DNA of 64,000 nucleotides. Origin: Nitrospirota bacterium. GTDB lineage: Bacteria; Nitrospirota; Nitrospiria; Nitrospirales; Nitrospiraceae. The position numbers and the translations under genes are program-made. Below the pieces are notes generated by a model, which was not told the origin of the DNA, made no database searches, and was given only the letters and a program-made list of their open reading frames with translations. The stretch spans positions 372,001 to 436,000 of the forward strand of contig JAUSMA010000069.1 of NCBI GenBank assembly GCA_030645475.1, in the 5' to 3' direction. Below are positions 44,993 to 52,652 of the stretch, piece after piece (position 1 is the first letter of the stretch; the number at the start of each line of letters is the position of its first letter).

Positions 44993-45790
44993 AGCACCCT
45001 CCTCGGTAAAGCTGTTACGACACAATTGTCAAAAACGATGCGCTGGTATATATCGAGATGAAGAATCTCTCTACTGCTCGCTGCAACTGGTGCACCACCT
45101 GCAATAGGAAATGTTGAGCTGCCTCGAAATTTAATCTCCCCAGGGATCCGGGCCAGAGCTCAGGACCGACATCTCGTCCGTGAGCACTCGAAAAATCAAC
45201 CCGGGCATATGCGTGCAGGGGGAACATTCAATCGTGCGAATCTATACGCGCAATGGATACCATCGTCTACCGATGGTTGCTCATGATGCTACAGATGCAA
45301 CAGTTTCGATCTGGTAAGACTGCCTCACCGATGGGGACAAGGATTGCGGCCGGAAGCGGTCCCATACCGGGGGTAGGAATGTGGCAAGGTCGAGATGATT
45401 TCATAGTCCAGGACGCATTTTTCGTCACATTTGTAGCAACTGGTGCAGCGTGAGGTAGCAAGGCTTAAGGGGGGCCTGGTAAAAGTGTACCCATGATCAG
45501 GGAGCATGAGATGAATTCGAACGCAGCCTGAGAACCGACAGTAATTTTTCAATGCGGTTATTTTCTTCATTCAGAGGGAGAGGCAAGGAGGTGGCTGGTC
45601 AATGCACACAGAGACGATGGAGCAAGCGACCGGGGAATTCGTGCAGACGGATTCAACTCCAGAGGTGTTCCGTTAAATCGCGATTGGTCATAGTTGTCGA
45701 CCGGTTCGGAGCTGCGGATCACCAATGAGGACTCACCAGACCAAAAGGGTAGATCATCATCAATCGGATAGCCAATACGTGGAGCGCACC
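44993..45790. other. Long divergent spacer with repeated GCAACTGGTGCA motif
   Basis: No convincing gene lies here; open frames in the stretch are short and lack start signals. The 12-mer GCAACTGGTGCA occurs exactly at 45083-45094 and 45436-45447, once near each divergent VPxPA-CTERM gene. A related GATGCAACAG lies at 45293-45302. Related GCAACAG cores are also in the duplicated upstream regions at 38921 and 39635. The spacer probably holds regulatory sites for both genes. Confidence 0.5.
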
Positions 45791-46315
45791 ATGAACACGA
45801 AAACGAAGTTCAAGACAGTCCTTGCCTGCTTGGTCGCCGCGGGCGCACTCGCCCTGAGCGCCAACGCACAGGCCATCACCCTCGACGCGGGCATCTTCGG
45901 GCCCAACCTGGGAGATGTTGGGACTGAGACCAACAAGTTGGTCCTCAACGTCAATCCCTCAAGCGGTCTCTTTCTCGACACGATCAATTTCGATCTCGGG
46001 AATTGGACGCACTTCAACATGACGTCGACGGTCAACAACATTTCCTTTTTCGGCGCCCCCATTTTCGAGAACATCGGAGATACGGAGTTCGTGGCAGCGA
46101 GTCCCAATCATTTTTCAGTGTTCCTGCCTAATCTCGGGTTGGATCGCGATTATCACCTGCATCCGCAGGGCCTCAATGCGGGTGCCGGGAGCTACCAGCT
46201 CACGTTGTGGGGATCGAGCGCGCCGGTCCCAGTCCCTGCCGCCCTGTGGCTTTTCGGGAGCGGTCTGGTCGGGTTGGTCGGTCTCGCCCGTCGCAAGATG
46301 AGCGTGGTGGCCTAA
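45791..46315 (+). CDS. VPVPA-CTERM protein
   Basis: The 174-residue protein has a signal peptide (TVLACLVAAGALALSANAQA) and a C-terminal tail SAPVPVPAALWLFGSGLVGL then VGLARRKMSVVA. The body is beta-rich (NKLVLNVNPSSGLFLDTINF, NISFFGAPIFENIGDTEF). GGAG six bases before the ATG at 45791 supports that start over 45725. Exosortase substrate of unknown function. A terminator hairpin follows. Confidence 0.85.
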   Translation: MNTKTKFKTVLACLVAAGALALSANAQAITLDAGIFGPNLGDVGTETNKLVLNVNPSSGLFLDTINFDLGNWTHFNMTSTVNNISFFGAPIFENIGDTEFVAASPNHFSVFLPNLGLDRDYHLHPQGLNAGAGSYQLTLWGSSAPVPVPAALWLFGSGLVGLVGLARRKMSVVA

Positions 46316-46331
46316 CGACATCGGCGTCACG

Positions 46332-46364
46332 CCCAGGAAGAGCGGATCGTCCGTTCTTCCGGGG
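46332..46364 (+). terminator. Hairpin after VPVPA-CTERM gene
   Basis: CCCAGGAAGAGCGG and CCGTTCTTCCGGGG pair over 14 positions with one mismatch and one wobble, around a five-base ATCGT loop. CGTTTG follows. It lies 17 bases beyond the stop at 46315. Confidence 0.5.
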
Positions 46365-46429
46365 CGTTTGCGCGGGGCATGATTGCACACCGACGGTTTT
46401 AGGTATCAAGGAACGACGGAGAGTCTGAG

Positions 46430-47080
46430 ATGATGACTACGCCTGACAGAACAGTGAAGGGGAGCGTGATGATGCTCCTGATGGCGTCGGCGCTGTGGTC
46501 TATACCGGCTGGAGTTGAGGCTGCGAGCGTGACGCAGTTGGACATCGCCGGTGGATCGATCAGTTTGAATTTCGGATTGCTAGGGAGCGTGACTGGTCAT
46601 TTCGACGGGAACGGGCAGCTCCTCATGAACCAGTTTCAGCCGGCGCCGATTATTGTCGATCCGATTACGATTTCCCACCTCACGTTTTCGATCTTTTCGA
46701 GCAACGGGGGAGCCCTCAATCTCCCGGCTCCTACAGGGCAGACGTCCGGGGCCATCTTAACGGCGAATCTTCAATCGCTGTTCGCCGGGATGACCAACAC
46801 CGGCTGGGCGGGGTTGCTGACGGCCCCCCAGGCTTCTCCGGCGACCTCTTTCAACATCGGCGGGATTGCCACGGGATCATTCAATGAGAGTACCAACGCC
46901 TTCGATGTGTCATGGACGCGTTCGTTCACCGGGATTCCGTATCTGACGTCCGGAACGTTCTCGCTTCAAGGAACCGCCCAATTGGCGGCTGTTCCCTTGC
47001 CCGCAGCCGTTTGGTTGTTCGGCAGCGGCATGATCGGGTTGGCGGGCTTGGCCCGCCGCAAGATGAACGCGGTGGTCTAA
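46430..47080 (+). CDS. VPLPA-CTERM protein
   Basis: The 216-residue protein has a signal peptide (MMLLMASALWSIPAGVEA) and a C-terminal tail LAAVPLPAAVWLFGSGMIGL with LARRKMNAVV. The body begins SVTQLDIAGGSISLNFGLLG, which is beta-rich and glycine-rich. The in-frame ATGs at 46430 and 46433 are both possible starts. It is followed 73 bases later by the transmembrane regulator gene on the same strand, which suggests shared expression or control. Confidence 0.85.
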   Translation: MMTTPDRTVKGSVMMLLMASALWSIPAGVEAASVTQLDIAGGSISLNFGLLGSVTGHFDGNGQLLMNQFQPAPIIVDPITISHLTFSIFSSNGGALNLPAPTGQTSGAILTANLQSLFAGMTNTGWAGLLTAPQASPATSFNIGGIATGSFNESTNAFDVSWTRSFTGIPYLTSGTFSLQGTAQLAAVPLPAAVWLFGSGMIGLAGLARRKMNAVV

Positions 47081-47153
47081 TGGCTTCTGAGTGCGATCCT
47101 GGAAGGGCTCATGCGAGTGCTTCCGGGACTCTGGACAGGATGAGGCTGAACAC

Positions 47154-48575
47154 ATGATTGGGTTAAGGACCATAGTGAGTCTACGGATTATCACAGGGCT
47201 GTTCTTGCTCGGCATATTGACGATGGGAATGGCCGGCCTGTCCCATTCCGCGACCATCGGCTTCATGGAGACCGAGGGGGTCAGTGCGCCAGTTGCGCTG
47301 ATTCCTGTCTCTTTTGAAAGCGGTAACGCCCACTTTGCCTTGGCGGATGAGACATCGGCGCTTGTCGTTGGAAACACCTGGGTCTCTCACGTGCAGGCCG
47401 ATGGATTCAGCGCGATTACGCGAGCGATCCTTCACATGAGTTCCTGTGTCTGCTCCGGTCTCCGCCAGATGTGGGCATTATCCAGCCCGGTCTCGACCGA
47501 AAGCACCGCTCCGGTGAGCCCGGTTTCATCTTCGCCCTCTTCCGCGTTTCTTTTTTTTCCTGCGTTGGTCGGCATTCTGGGGGTTGCCCTTCGCGGAGAG
47601 TCATCCGTCAAGACCCTCAAGCGTGGCCATGAATGTCAATCGAACCAACTCCCCTCGACGAACTCGATGCTCATTCTGGTTCTGTCGCCCGATGCGATGT
47701 TTGGCAAGGAGACCGAGGAGCATCTCCGTCGCTTGGGCCATCCCATCCGAGTCGTTCCGTCTGTGGCGGAGGTCTTCTCTCTTGTGACCCATACAAGGGT
47801 GTCGCTGGCCTTGGTGGATCCGAGAGCGAGCGACTGGGATATGCTGCGCACCGACACCAGGCTCAAACACGTTCCCATGATGGGCTTGATTCCTCCCGGC
47901 CTTGCCTATAGCGAGGATGATTGCCAGGCTGATTTGGAGCGAGGACTAGACGGTGTCCATCTTGCGCAAGAGGGACACCGTCTTCTCATCGCAAAAGTAG
48001 GGGCGTATCTGCGGCGAGCCGGATACGACGTATCCCGGCGTGGGGTGTATCAAGTCGGGGCGGTCGAATTAGATGCGGATATTCATGAGGTCAAAGTCGG
48101 CGGGCAACGGATTCCGCTTTCGGCCAAGCCCTTTGCGATTCTCGAGGCCTTTATGCGAACCCCCTCAAAGGCTTTTAGCCGTGGGGAGTTGATCGATCTC
48201 GTGTGGGGGCCTGATTTTGCGATCGGCCATCATACGTTAGACGTGCATGTCCATGCGCTTCGGCAGGTCCTCGATCGAGACCCAAGCCGTCTCTGCCGGC
48301 TCATGACGATTAAGGGTGTCGGGTTCAAGTTGAGGTTAGCCGAACCAGTGATGGGTGCCTCGCCGGTGCCGAACACATTGCCGATGGCGGTCAACGCGTT
48401 TCCCCTTCTCCGCCCAGGAACGGCTCATGGTTCGATTGCTCCCCGCCCACTTGCGCTCGCTCCACCCTCAAGCCGGCGGACGTGCGTAGGCGCGGTCACC
48501 CGGCAACGCCGGGCTCGACCACTTCGGAACATGACGTCGGTCCGGCCTCTCCACAATGCGGTGTCGGTCGGCTAA
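47154..48575 (+). CDS. Transmembrane one-component regulator: exported N-terminus, TM helix, receiver-like and winged-helix domain
   Basis: The 473-residue protein has an N-terminal signal-like helix (IVSLRIITGLFLLGILTMGM), then SHSATIGFMETEGVSAPVAL, the look of VPxPA/PEP-CTERM proteins. After about 130 exported residues a segment SSAFLFFPALVGILGVALRG crosses the membrane. The cytoplasmic part has a receiver-like domain (SMLILVLSPDAMFGKETEEH), with Asp in LALVDPRASDWD kept but the acidic pair and Lys missing. It ends in an OmpR/PhoB winged helix (ELDADIHEVKVGGQRIPLSA, LMTIKGVGFKLRL). This is a membrane-spanning DNA-binding protein with a periplasmic sensor part. ATG 47154 is preferred. Confidence 0.8.
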   Translation: MIGLRTIVSLRIITGLFLLGILTMGMAGLSHSATIGFMETEGVSAPVALIPVSFESGNAHFALADETSALVVGNTWVSHVQADGFSAITRAILHMSSCVCSGLRQMWALSSPVSTESTAPVSPVSSSPSSAFLFFPALVGILGVALRGESSVKTLKRGHECQSNQLPSTNSMLILVLSPDAMFGKETEEHLRRLGHPIRVVPSVAEVFSLVTHTRVSLALVDPRASDWDMLRTDTRLKHVPMMGLIPPGLAYSEDDCQADLERGLDGVHLAQEGHRLLIAKVGAYLRRAGYDVSRRGVYQVGAVELDADIHEVKVGGQRIPLSAKPFAILEAFMRTPSKAFSRGELIDLVWGPDFAIGHHTLDVHVHALRQVLDRDPSRLCRLMTIKGVGFKLRLAEPVMGASPVPNTLPMAVNAFPLLRPGTAHGSIAPRPLALAPPSSRRTCVGAVTRQRRARPLRNMTSVRPLHNAVSVG

Positions 48576-49027
48576 ACCAGCGTTGATCCTTTTCCCTCGC
48601 CCTCCATTCGTGCCCCTTTCCGTGTTCTTCCGTCAGTCGGAGCCTTGCATGCATGGCTGCAGCGGCTACTGGTTTTCATTCCTAGCGTTGTCATGAATAG
48701 CATGCTTTGGCGTAGCGTCAGCGAACTGCTCGCGCAGTCGAGTCCCAGCTTAAAGCGTGAACTGATTCATCCACGCAACTGTGTAGACTGGCCCGCTGTG
48801 TTCTGTAGCTTCCGGCTGCAGGGGAGATAGACAGCCAATTCATTGAAATATAGAGAATCCTTGCGATCGCGATTCCCTTTCAATAGGGTGGCTTTCAGAA
48901 CGGCGGGTTGATTCATCGCCTATAGGGCTCATCCCCCTCGATTGCATCTCTCCCTCAGCGTCTGATGAATCAGGATGCACGGAGTACGTGAGGCGATGAG
49001 CGGGAGGAAAATCCCGTTCGACTTCGC

Positions 49028-49056
49028 TTGACTTCAATATCCCGTGAGAGTATTCG
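49028..49056 (+). promoter_or_regulatory. Candidate promoter of the SmbP-like gene
   Basis: TTGACT (49028-49033) and TATTCG (49051-49056) are 17 bases apart and 53 bases upstream of the ATG at 49109. Confidence 0.35.
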
Positions 49057-49061
49057 AGGTG

Positions 49062-49076
49062 CTCGAACAGTTCGAG
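49062..49076. promoter_or_regulatory. Palindrome overlapping the expected transcription start of the SmbP-like gene
   Basis: CTCGAA-CAG-TTCGAG is a perfect inverted repeat with a three-base centre, just downstream of the candidate -10 element. The position suits a repressor operator. The core CGAACAGTTCG is shorter than a LexA box. Confidence 0.4.
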
Positions 49077-49108
49077 TGGGTTTATTCACAATCAAGGAGG
49101 AGCGTCCA

Positions 49109-49417
49109 ATGAAGCAAGCTTGGATGACGGTTATGGCAGTAGCGGCACTTGGCCTGGGTCTCAGCCTGCAGCCGGCGGTTTCGCTGGCGGGGAAGGGTGA
49201 GGATCATACCCAGGAGGTGATCAAACATGCCAAGGAAGGGGTCACGCATACGAAGGAAGCGATCAAGCATATCGAGGAAGCCGTGAAGGGCACCGGCGAC
49301 GCGCATGCCAAAGAAGCGCTGCAACATGCGAATGAAGCGATTACTCACGCCGAAGAATCGATCGCTCATGCCGAGATGGCAGCCAAGAAGCCTGAAGGAA
49401 AGAAGAAGAGCAAGTAG
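49109..49417 (+). CDS. smbP: Small metal-binding protein, SmbP-like
   Basis: The 102-residue protein has a signal peptide (MTVMAVAALGLGLSLQPAVS) and a mature part made of heptad-like repeats rich in His, Lys and Glu: EVIKHAKEGVTHTKEAIKHI, EEAVKGTGDAHAKEALQHAN, EAITHAEESIAHAEMAAKKP. This matches the four-helix periplasmic small metal-binding protein SmbP described in Nitrosomonas europaea, which binds copper and other divalent metals. AAGGAGG precedes the ATG. A palindrome and a promoter-like pair lie upstream, and a hairpin ends the transcript. Confidence 0.85.
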   Translation: MKQAWMTVMAVAALGLGLSLQPAVSLAGKGEDHTQEVIKHAKEGVTHTKEAIKHIEEAVKGTGDAHAKEALQHANEAITHAEESIAHAEMAAKKPEGKKKSK

Positions 49418-49783
49418 GGTCCAGAGTCTAAGCCTCATACTGCCGGTGGCTTTTCCCGCCGGCAGTATTGGCAAGGTGATGAAGCAGTCTGCCGACGCCA
49501 CAGATTGTGACGAGTGCAGAGTAGATTTCTAACTCGTCTCGCTCATCCCGTCTTTCCCTCCAGTCTCGCGAACTATTGAAATTCCATCGTGCCACATAGT
49601 TCTTCCCATGATTTGCTCGACCATCCATGACCGAGGTTCACACGGGCGGTGCCATCACCTTTCCTGCCGACCTCAGCGATCGTGACCGTCTCGTCTCACA
49701 GTGACATTTGTAGCATCCGTGAGCAGGCGTCGGTAGACAGGCGATCGGTTCACGCGTATAGAAGTGACATCGTGGGGAGCTTG
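49418..49783. other. Spacer after the SmbP-like gene
   Basis: Besides the terminator hairpin at 49437-49468 no gene is seen here. A GTGACATTTGTAGCATCC stretch at 49700-49717 resembles part of the GTCACATTTGTAGCAACT site at 45424-45441. It lies about 65 bases upstream of the next gene. Confidence 0.5.
49437..49468 (+). terminator. Terminator after the SmbP-like gene
   Basis: ATACTGCCGG (49437-49446) pairs with CCGGCAGTAT (49459-49468) around a 12-base loop containing TTTTCCC. It starts 20 bases after the stop. Confidence 0.55.
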
Positions 49784-50131
49784 ATGACGCATACCGGTGT
49801 ATCACGCAGTTCCGTTCTGGTCGCAGGGCTTGTGGCCCTGGTCTATGCCTCGCTTGCGGTCATGGCGGCGACCTGCTCGTTCAATCACGCCGAAGCCTCC
49901 AGCGGCCATGCACACCATGGTTCGCAAGACGCGGCTCCGCACAATGCGCTTTGCGCCTGGGCCTGTCAGGCCACGTCCGATGCCGAGTTGGTCACGGAGC
50001 CGCCGGCCTTGTCGGTCGGTCCGGTCGCCCGGCTCGTCGTCTCCTCCCTGAATCACGTTCCCCCTCTACGTTCTTCTTCTCTGCTCCATTCCCGTGCGCC
50101 TCCGGCGATTTCCTTCATCCTGATCGGATAG
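49784..50131 (+). CDS. Small secreted His-rich CxWxC protein, paralogue 3
   Basis: The 115-residue protein has a signal peptide (SSVLVAGLVALVYASLAVMA), the His-rich NHAEASSGHAHHGSQDAAPH, the motif LCAWAC and the tail HSRAPPAISFILIG. The same plan is seen in paralogues 1 (26890) and 2 (29017). Here it precedes two HMA-like proteins and the second HTH protein. This repeats the pairing of a CxWxC protein with an excisionase-type HTH found at 29 kb. GGGGAG precedes the ATG at 49784. Confidence 0.75.
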   Translation: MTHTGVSRSSVLVAGLVALVYASLAVMAATCSFNHAEASSGHAHHGSQDAAPHNALCAWACQATSDAELVTEPPALSVGPVARLVVSSLNHVPPLRSSSLLHSRAPPAISFILIG

Positions 50132-50229
50132 GGGACCCCGGGCGGCCTGTTTCATGTCGAGGTCTCGCGCGCTCCTCAAACGATCTTCGTCGCTTGTCCA
50201 CCACATTTGACCGTAGTCGACTTTTTGAT

Positions 50230-50302
50230 GTCCGAGTCGGGCGGCCTCCTTGCTCGGACTGATCCGGGGCGCAGGTGCTTCTTCCTGTGGCCTCCGCCCC
50301 GG
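50230..50302 (+). promoter_or_regulatory. Structured leader with two hairpins upstream of HMA-like genes
   Basis: GTCCGAG (50230-50236) pairs with CTCGGAC (50253-50259). Immediately after, CCGGGGCG (50264-50271) pairs with CGCCCCGG (50295-50302), followed by TCCTTT. The second hairpin resembles a terminator and lies 35 bases before the HMA-like gene start at 50338. It could end the upstream transcript or act as an attenuator. Confidence 0.35.
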
Positions 50303-50337
50303 TCCTTTAATCGGTTTGGCTCTGAAAGGACTCTGTC

Positions 50338-50715
50338 ATGAGACGTCTGTTCATGTTTGCATTGGCCTGTTGGGTGATGACCGGTGCTGTATCGTTCGCG
50401 GGCGTGGATCAGGACAACGAATCCGTCGAATCGAAGCCGGCGGCAAGCGAAGCCATCGTCCAGATTTTCGGCCGTATGTGTGAGTACCACCGTGAAGATG
50501 TCGAGGCGGCGCTTCGTGCATTCAAGACGGTGCGTCAGGTCGAGTTCTTGAACAATCATGGCACGGTGCTGGTGCGGTATCAGCCCGGCAGCGAAACGCC
50601 GGAGGCATTAGCCGGCGCGGTGCATCGCGCGCTCGCATCGGGCTGGAATTGCTCGGCACGGGTCGACCGCGGAGCGCAGAGGCTTGAGGCCGGCCAACAG
50701 GAGGGGAAATCGTGA
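50338..50715 (+). CDS. Exported HMA-like protein, atypical metal site (1)
   Basis: The 125-residue protein has a signal peptide (MFALACWVMTGAVSFA) and a ferredoxin-like HMA-type fold: VQIFGRMCEYHREDVEAALR, AFKTVRQVEFLNNHGTVLVR and ETPEALAGAVHRALASGW. The usual MxCxxC metal motif is changed to MCEYH, a CxxH variant, and there is another Cys in WNCSARV. Its stop overlaps the next gene by four bases. Both proteins are probably periplasmic metallochaperones or modified relatives. Confidence 0.7.
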   Translation: MRRLFMFALACWVMTGAVSFAGVDQDNESVESKPAASEAIVQIFGRMCEYHREDVEAALRAFKTVRQVEFLNNHGTVLVRYQPGSETPEALAGAVHRALASGWNCSARVDRGAQRLEAGQQEGKS

Positions 50716-51014
50716 AGACCTTTGCCACGGTTGGTTGTCTGATCGGGTTTGTCTGTGCGATGGCCATCCCGGCCTTTGCGGGCGAGGAAACAATCACACT
50801 CATGCTGGGCGGCAAGTTCTGCGACGGATATGTGGGCGATGTCGAACATGCGCTCCGGCGCATGCCCGGTGTGAAGACGGTCGACTTCAAGAGTATGAAA
50901 GGCCATGCGGTGGTGACTACCGAATCCGGCAAGGTGAAGCCGGAGCAACTCGCCGCGGCCATCAATGGTGTGAAGGGCGAGAGCTGGTATTGCACGGGCG
51001 AGGTCATGAAGTGA
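50712..51014 (+). CDS. Exported HMA-like protein, atypical metal site (2)
   Basis: The 100-residue protein starts at a GTG overlapping the previous stop (GTGA). It has a signal peptide (VGCLIGFVCAMAIPAFA) and an HMA-like fold (ITLMLGGKFCDGYVGDVEHA, LRRMPGVKTVDFKSMKGHAV). One Cys replaces the CxxC motif, and a second Cys is near the end in WYCTGEV. It is a paralogue of the protein at 50338. The shared W-x-C end suggests that the two Cys act together. Confidence 0.7.
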   Translation: MKTFATVGCLIGFVCAMAIPAFAGEETITLMLGGKFCDGYVGDVEHALRRMPGVKTVDFKSMKGHAVVTTESGKVKPEQLAAAINGVKGESWYCTGEVMK

Positions 51015-51098
51015 GGGGACGCTATGAATGTAGCGCGCGGATGTGAATGGACGGCGGACCGGGGTTTGGGGTGGCTTGACCGGCCTTCCTCCAAGCCC

Positions 51099-51132
51099 GG
51101 TGGGGGAGCTGCCTCTCGGCAGCTCCCCCACC
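51099..51132 (+). terminator. Perfect 15-base hairpin between HMA-like and HTH genes
   Basis: GGTGGGGGAGCTGCC (51099-51113) and GGCAGCTCCCCCACC (51118-51132) form a perfect stem with a TCTC loop. No T-run follows. It may end the HMA transcript or partly insulate the HTH gene. Confidence 0.55.
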
Positions 51133-51160
51133 AGCCCACGTACTGATGCGAGGGACCATG

Positions 51161-51409
51161 ATGGAATCATCGCTGATGCGGGTGAACGACGCGGCGCAAT
51201 TGTTACGCGTGAGCAAGTGGACGATCTATCGGTGGATTGAAGAAGGGCGGCTCGGCGCGACCAAGATCGGACATGGCAGCCTGCGCGTCTTTCGCGAATC
51301 GGTCACGGCGTTGGTCGAGGCCAATCGTAAGGAGCAACCATCGGTGACTCGCTCGACTCCCCGTAAGGTGGTGCCAGTTCGTGCAGCAGGCCCGAATAGG
51401 AGAAGCTGA
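51161..51409 (+). CDS. Excisionase-type helix-turn-helix protein, paralogue 2
   Basis: The 82-residue protein has LMRVNDAAQLLRVSKWTIYR then WIEEGRLGATKIGHGSLRVF, the same fold and near-identical recognition helix as paralogue 1 at 29550-29864. Only the first 50 residues are conserved; the tail is basic. I chose ATG 51161 for the AGGGA five bases upstream; in-frame ATGs at 51146 and 51158 are also possible. No integrase is near, so I infer a regulator of the metal-related genes beside it. Confidence 0.8.
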   Translation: MESSLMRVNDAAQLLRVSKWTIYRWIEEGRLGATKIGHGSLRVFRESVTALVEANRKEQPSVTRSTPRKVVPVRAAGPNRRS

Positions 51410-51503
51410 TACCAACGGATGGTCGGTTGCTTCGACTAGACTTCTGGCCGGGTGAAGATATATGGCGTCTGCGGGATGAGGTCTCCATCTCGCGGACCCG
51501 TTA

Positions 51504-51539
51504 CCAGGGTGGGACGGTTGACTGCCTCCCCCACCCTGG
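51504..51539 (+). terminator. Hairpin after HTH paralogue 2
   Basis: CCAGGGTGGG (51504-51513) and CCCACCCTGG (51530-51539) form a perfect ten-base stem with a 16-base loop. It follows the HTH stop by about 95 bases. Confidence 0.5.
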
Positions 51540-51574
51540 CCCTTCGGGGCGCACAAGATTGAGAGGTGTTCAAG

Positions 51575-52201
51575 ATGAATCATGACCAGGAATATCCCGA
51601 TCTCGCGCTCGTGGTGGCTCGACTGATGGCCATCGCACTGAAGGTGACCACCCGGTCTCTTGCCGCACCCAACAGTATGCGGCTGCCGCCGGCGTTCGGC
51701 TATCGGTCTTGGCCGACCTGTCAGATTGTCGGGCAGCGGCAGGGCCACGAGGAAATACTGAAATTCTATGTCTGCCCCAAGGGAGCGGCGACGCTGGATG
51801 ACGAGCCCTTTTCGTTGGGGACGAGATTCGTGATGGAGACCCATCGTGTCGAGGAGGAACGTTCCTGCCAAGGACGCGTCACGCAGCCGGCCCGTCACGA
51901 ACTGGTACAGATATTCAAGATGCAGAAGTTTGCGGGCCTCGAGACGTCCGGTATGCCGCCTTGCGCCGTCGACGGATGGCTCTTTTCCACTTTTGTCCAA
52001 GCTGGCCTGCCAGCGACGGGGCCTGGGCGGGCGCTCAGGCCTGCGCCCGCACGAAGCGCTCGTATCACGATTGGGGCGGGACTCAGGGGTTGGACTGCGC
52101 TGACCACGCAGGGAGTCCCGACGGAGGGAAACGTATGCCCATACGTTTCCCTCTCCCATATTCTTGAACGTCGAGATGTATGGACCGCGCAGGCGTCATG
52201 A
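51575..52201 (+). pseudogene. Cytochrome P460-like ORF without haem motif or clear signal peptide
   Basis: The reading MNHDQEYPDLALVVARLMAI continues into FGYRSWPTCQIVGQRQGHEE, KFYVCPKGAATLDDEPFSLG and TRFVMETHRVEEE. These follow the P460 pattern seen in the intact gene at 53227-53817 (KSWPRF, ELYINPAGA, AFPSGTVMVMELY). After DGWLFSTF homology is lost, and no CxxCH is present in this frame. In the next frame ACARTKRSYHDW sits where the haem motif should be, so mutation and frameshift are likely. It may be a decaying duplicate or a haem-free protein. I call it a probable pseudogene with moderate confidence. Confidence 0.5.
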
Positions 52202-52291
52202 CGCTGTAGCAGGCGTTGGTACGAGTTGGCAGGCGTCTGTAGACGCATGGGTGAGAAGCGGATAAAAAGCTCTCTATCGAAGGAGTCGGCG

Positions 52292-52633
52292 ATGCGATTG
52301 CTCTGCCTATTTGGAACGGTGATGCTCTTGTGCTGCACGGCCCCGGCGTTCGCCGATGAACCTCAGCTCGTGGCACTGTTGCGCGTGCAGGCGTTCAATA
52401 AAGTGTTCGAGGGATTCGATTATTACCATGTGACGATTGAGGCCGACCTGGCGCAAGCCGATGGCTCGCACGAAGTGACGGCCGTGGCCAGCGGAAATTT
52501 TCTCGACAGCACCAGACGCGTGAAAGCGCTGTTTCTGATCGTCGGCGATACACTCATCGGGGGGCAAGTGCTCGAAGAGAAGGGCCTGCCTCCCTGTCTC
52601 CCATCATCCGGCACTCATGCATCGTCGCTTTAA
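52292..52633 (+). CDS. Small exported protein of unknown function
   Basis: The 113-residue protein has a signal peptide (MRLLCLFGTVMLLCCTAPAF) and a beta-rich body (DEPQLVALLRVQAFNKVFEG, FDYYHVTIEADLAQADGSHE, VKALFLIVGDTLIGGQVLEE). AAGGAG precedes the ATG. It overlaps the region before the cupredoxin-like gene, whose start lies 20 bases after its stop. No family is recognised. Confidence 0.65.
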   Translation: MRLLCLFGTVMLLCCTAPAFADEPQLVALLRVQAFNKVFEGFDYYHVTIEADLAQADGSHEVTAVASGNFLDSTRRVKALFLIVGDTLIGGQVLEEKGLPPCLPSSGTHASSL

Positions 52634-52652
52634 CCACAGAGGAGGTCAGGTC

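Larger units (their letters stand above)
48576..49108. other. Spacer before smbP-like gene
   Basis: No gene is seen in this 530-base stretch. It contains the candidate promoter and palindrome described at 49028-49076 near its right end. The rest has no repeat shared with other parts of the window. Confidence 0.6.

Noticed and set aside
45253-45453. Short open frame in the divergent CTERM spacer
   Set aside because: No ribosome binding site, signal peptide or similarity to anything in the window; it overlaps the repeated 12-mer motif.
49062-49076. LexA box
   Set aside because: CGAACAGTTCG has only one base between the half-sites, and a LexA box needs four.
51203-52159. 318-codon open frame on the minus strand across the HTH and P460-like genes
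   Set aside because: Its translation is Arg/Pro-rich with no domain, while the plus strand shows a conserved HTH core and P460-like segments.
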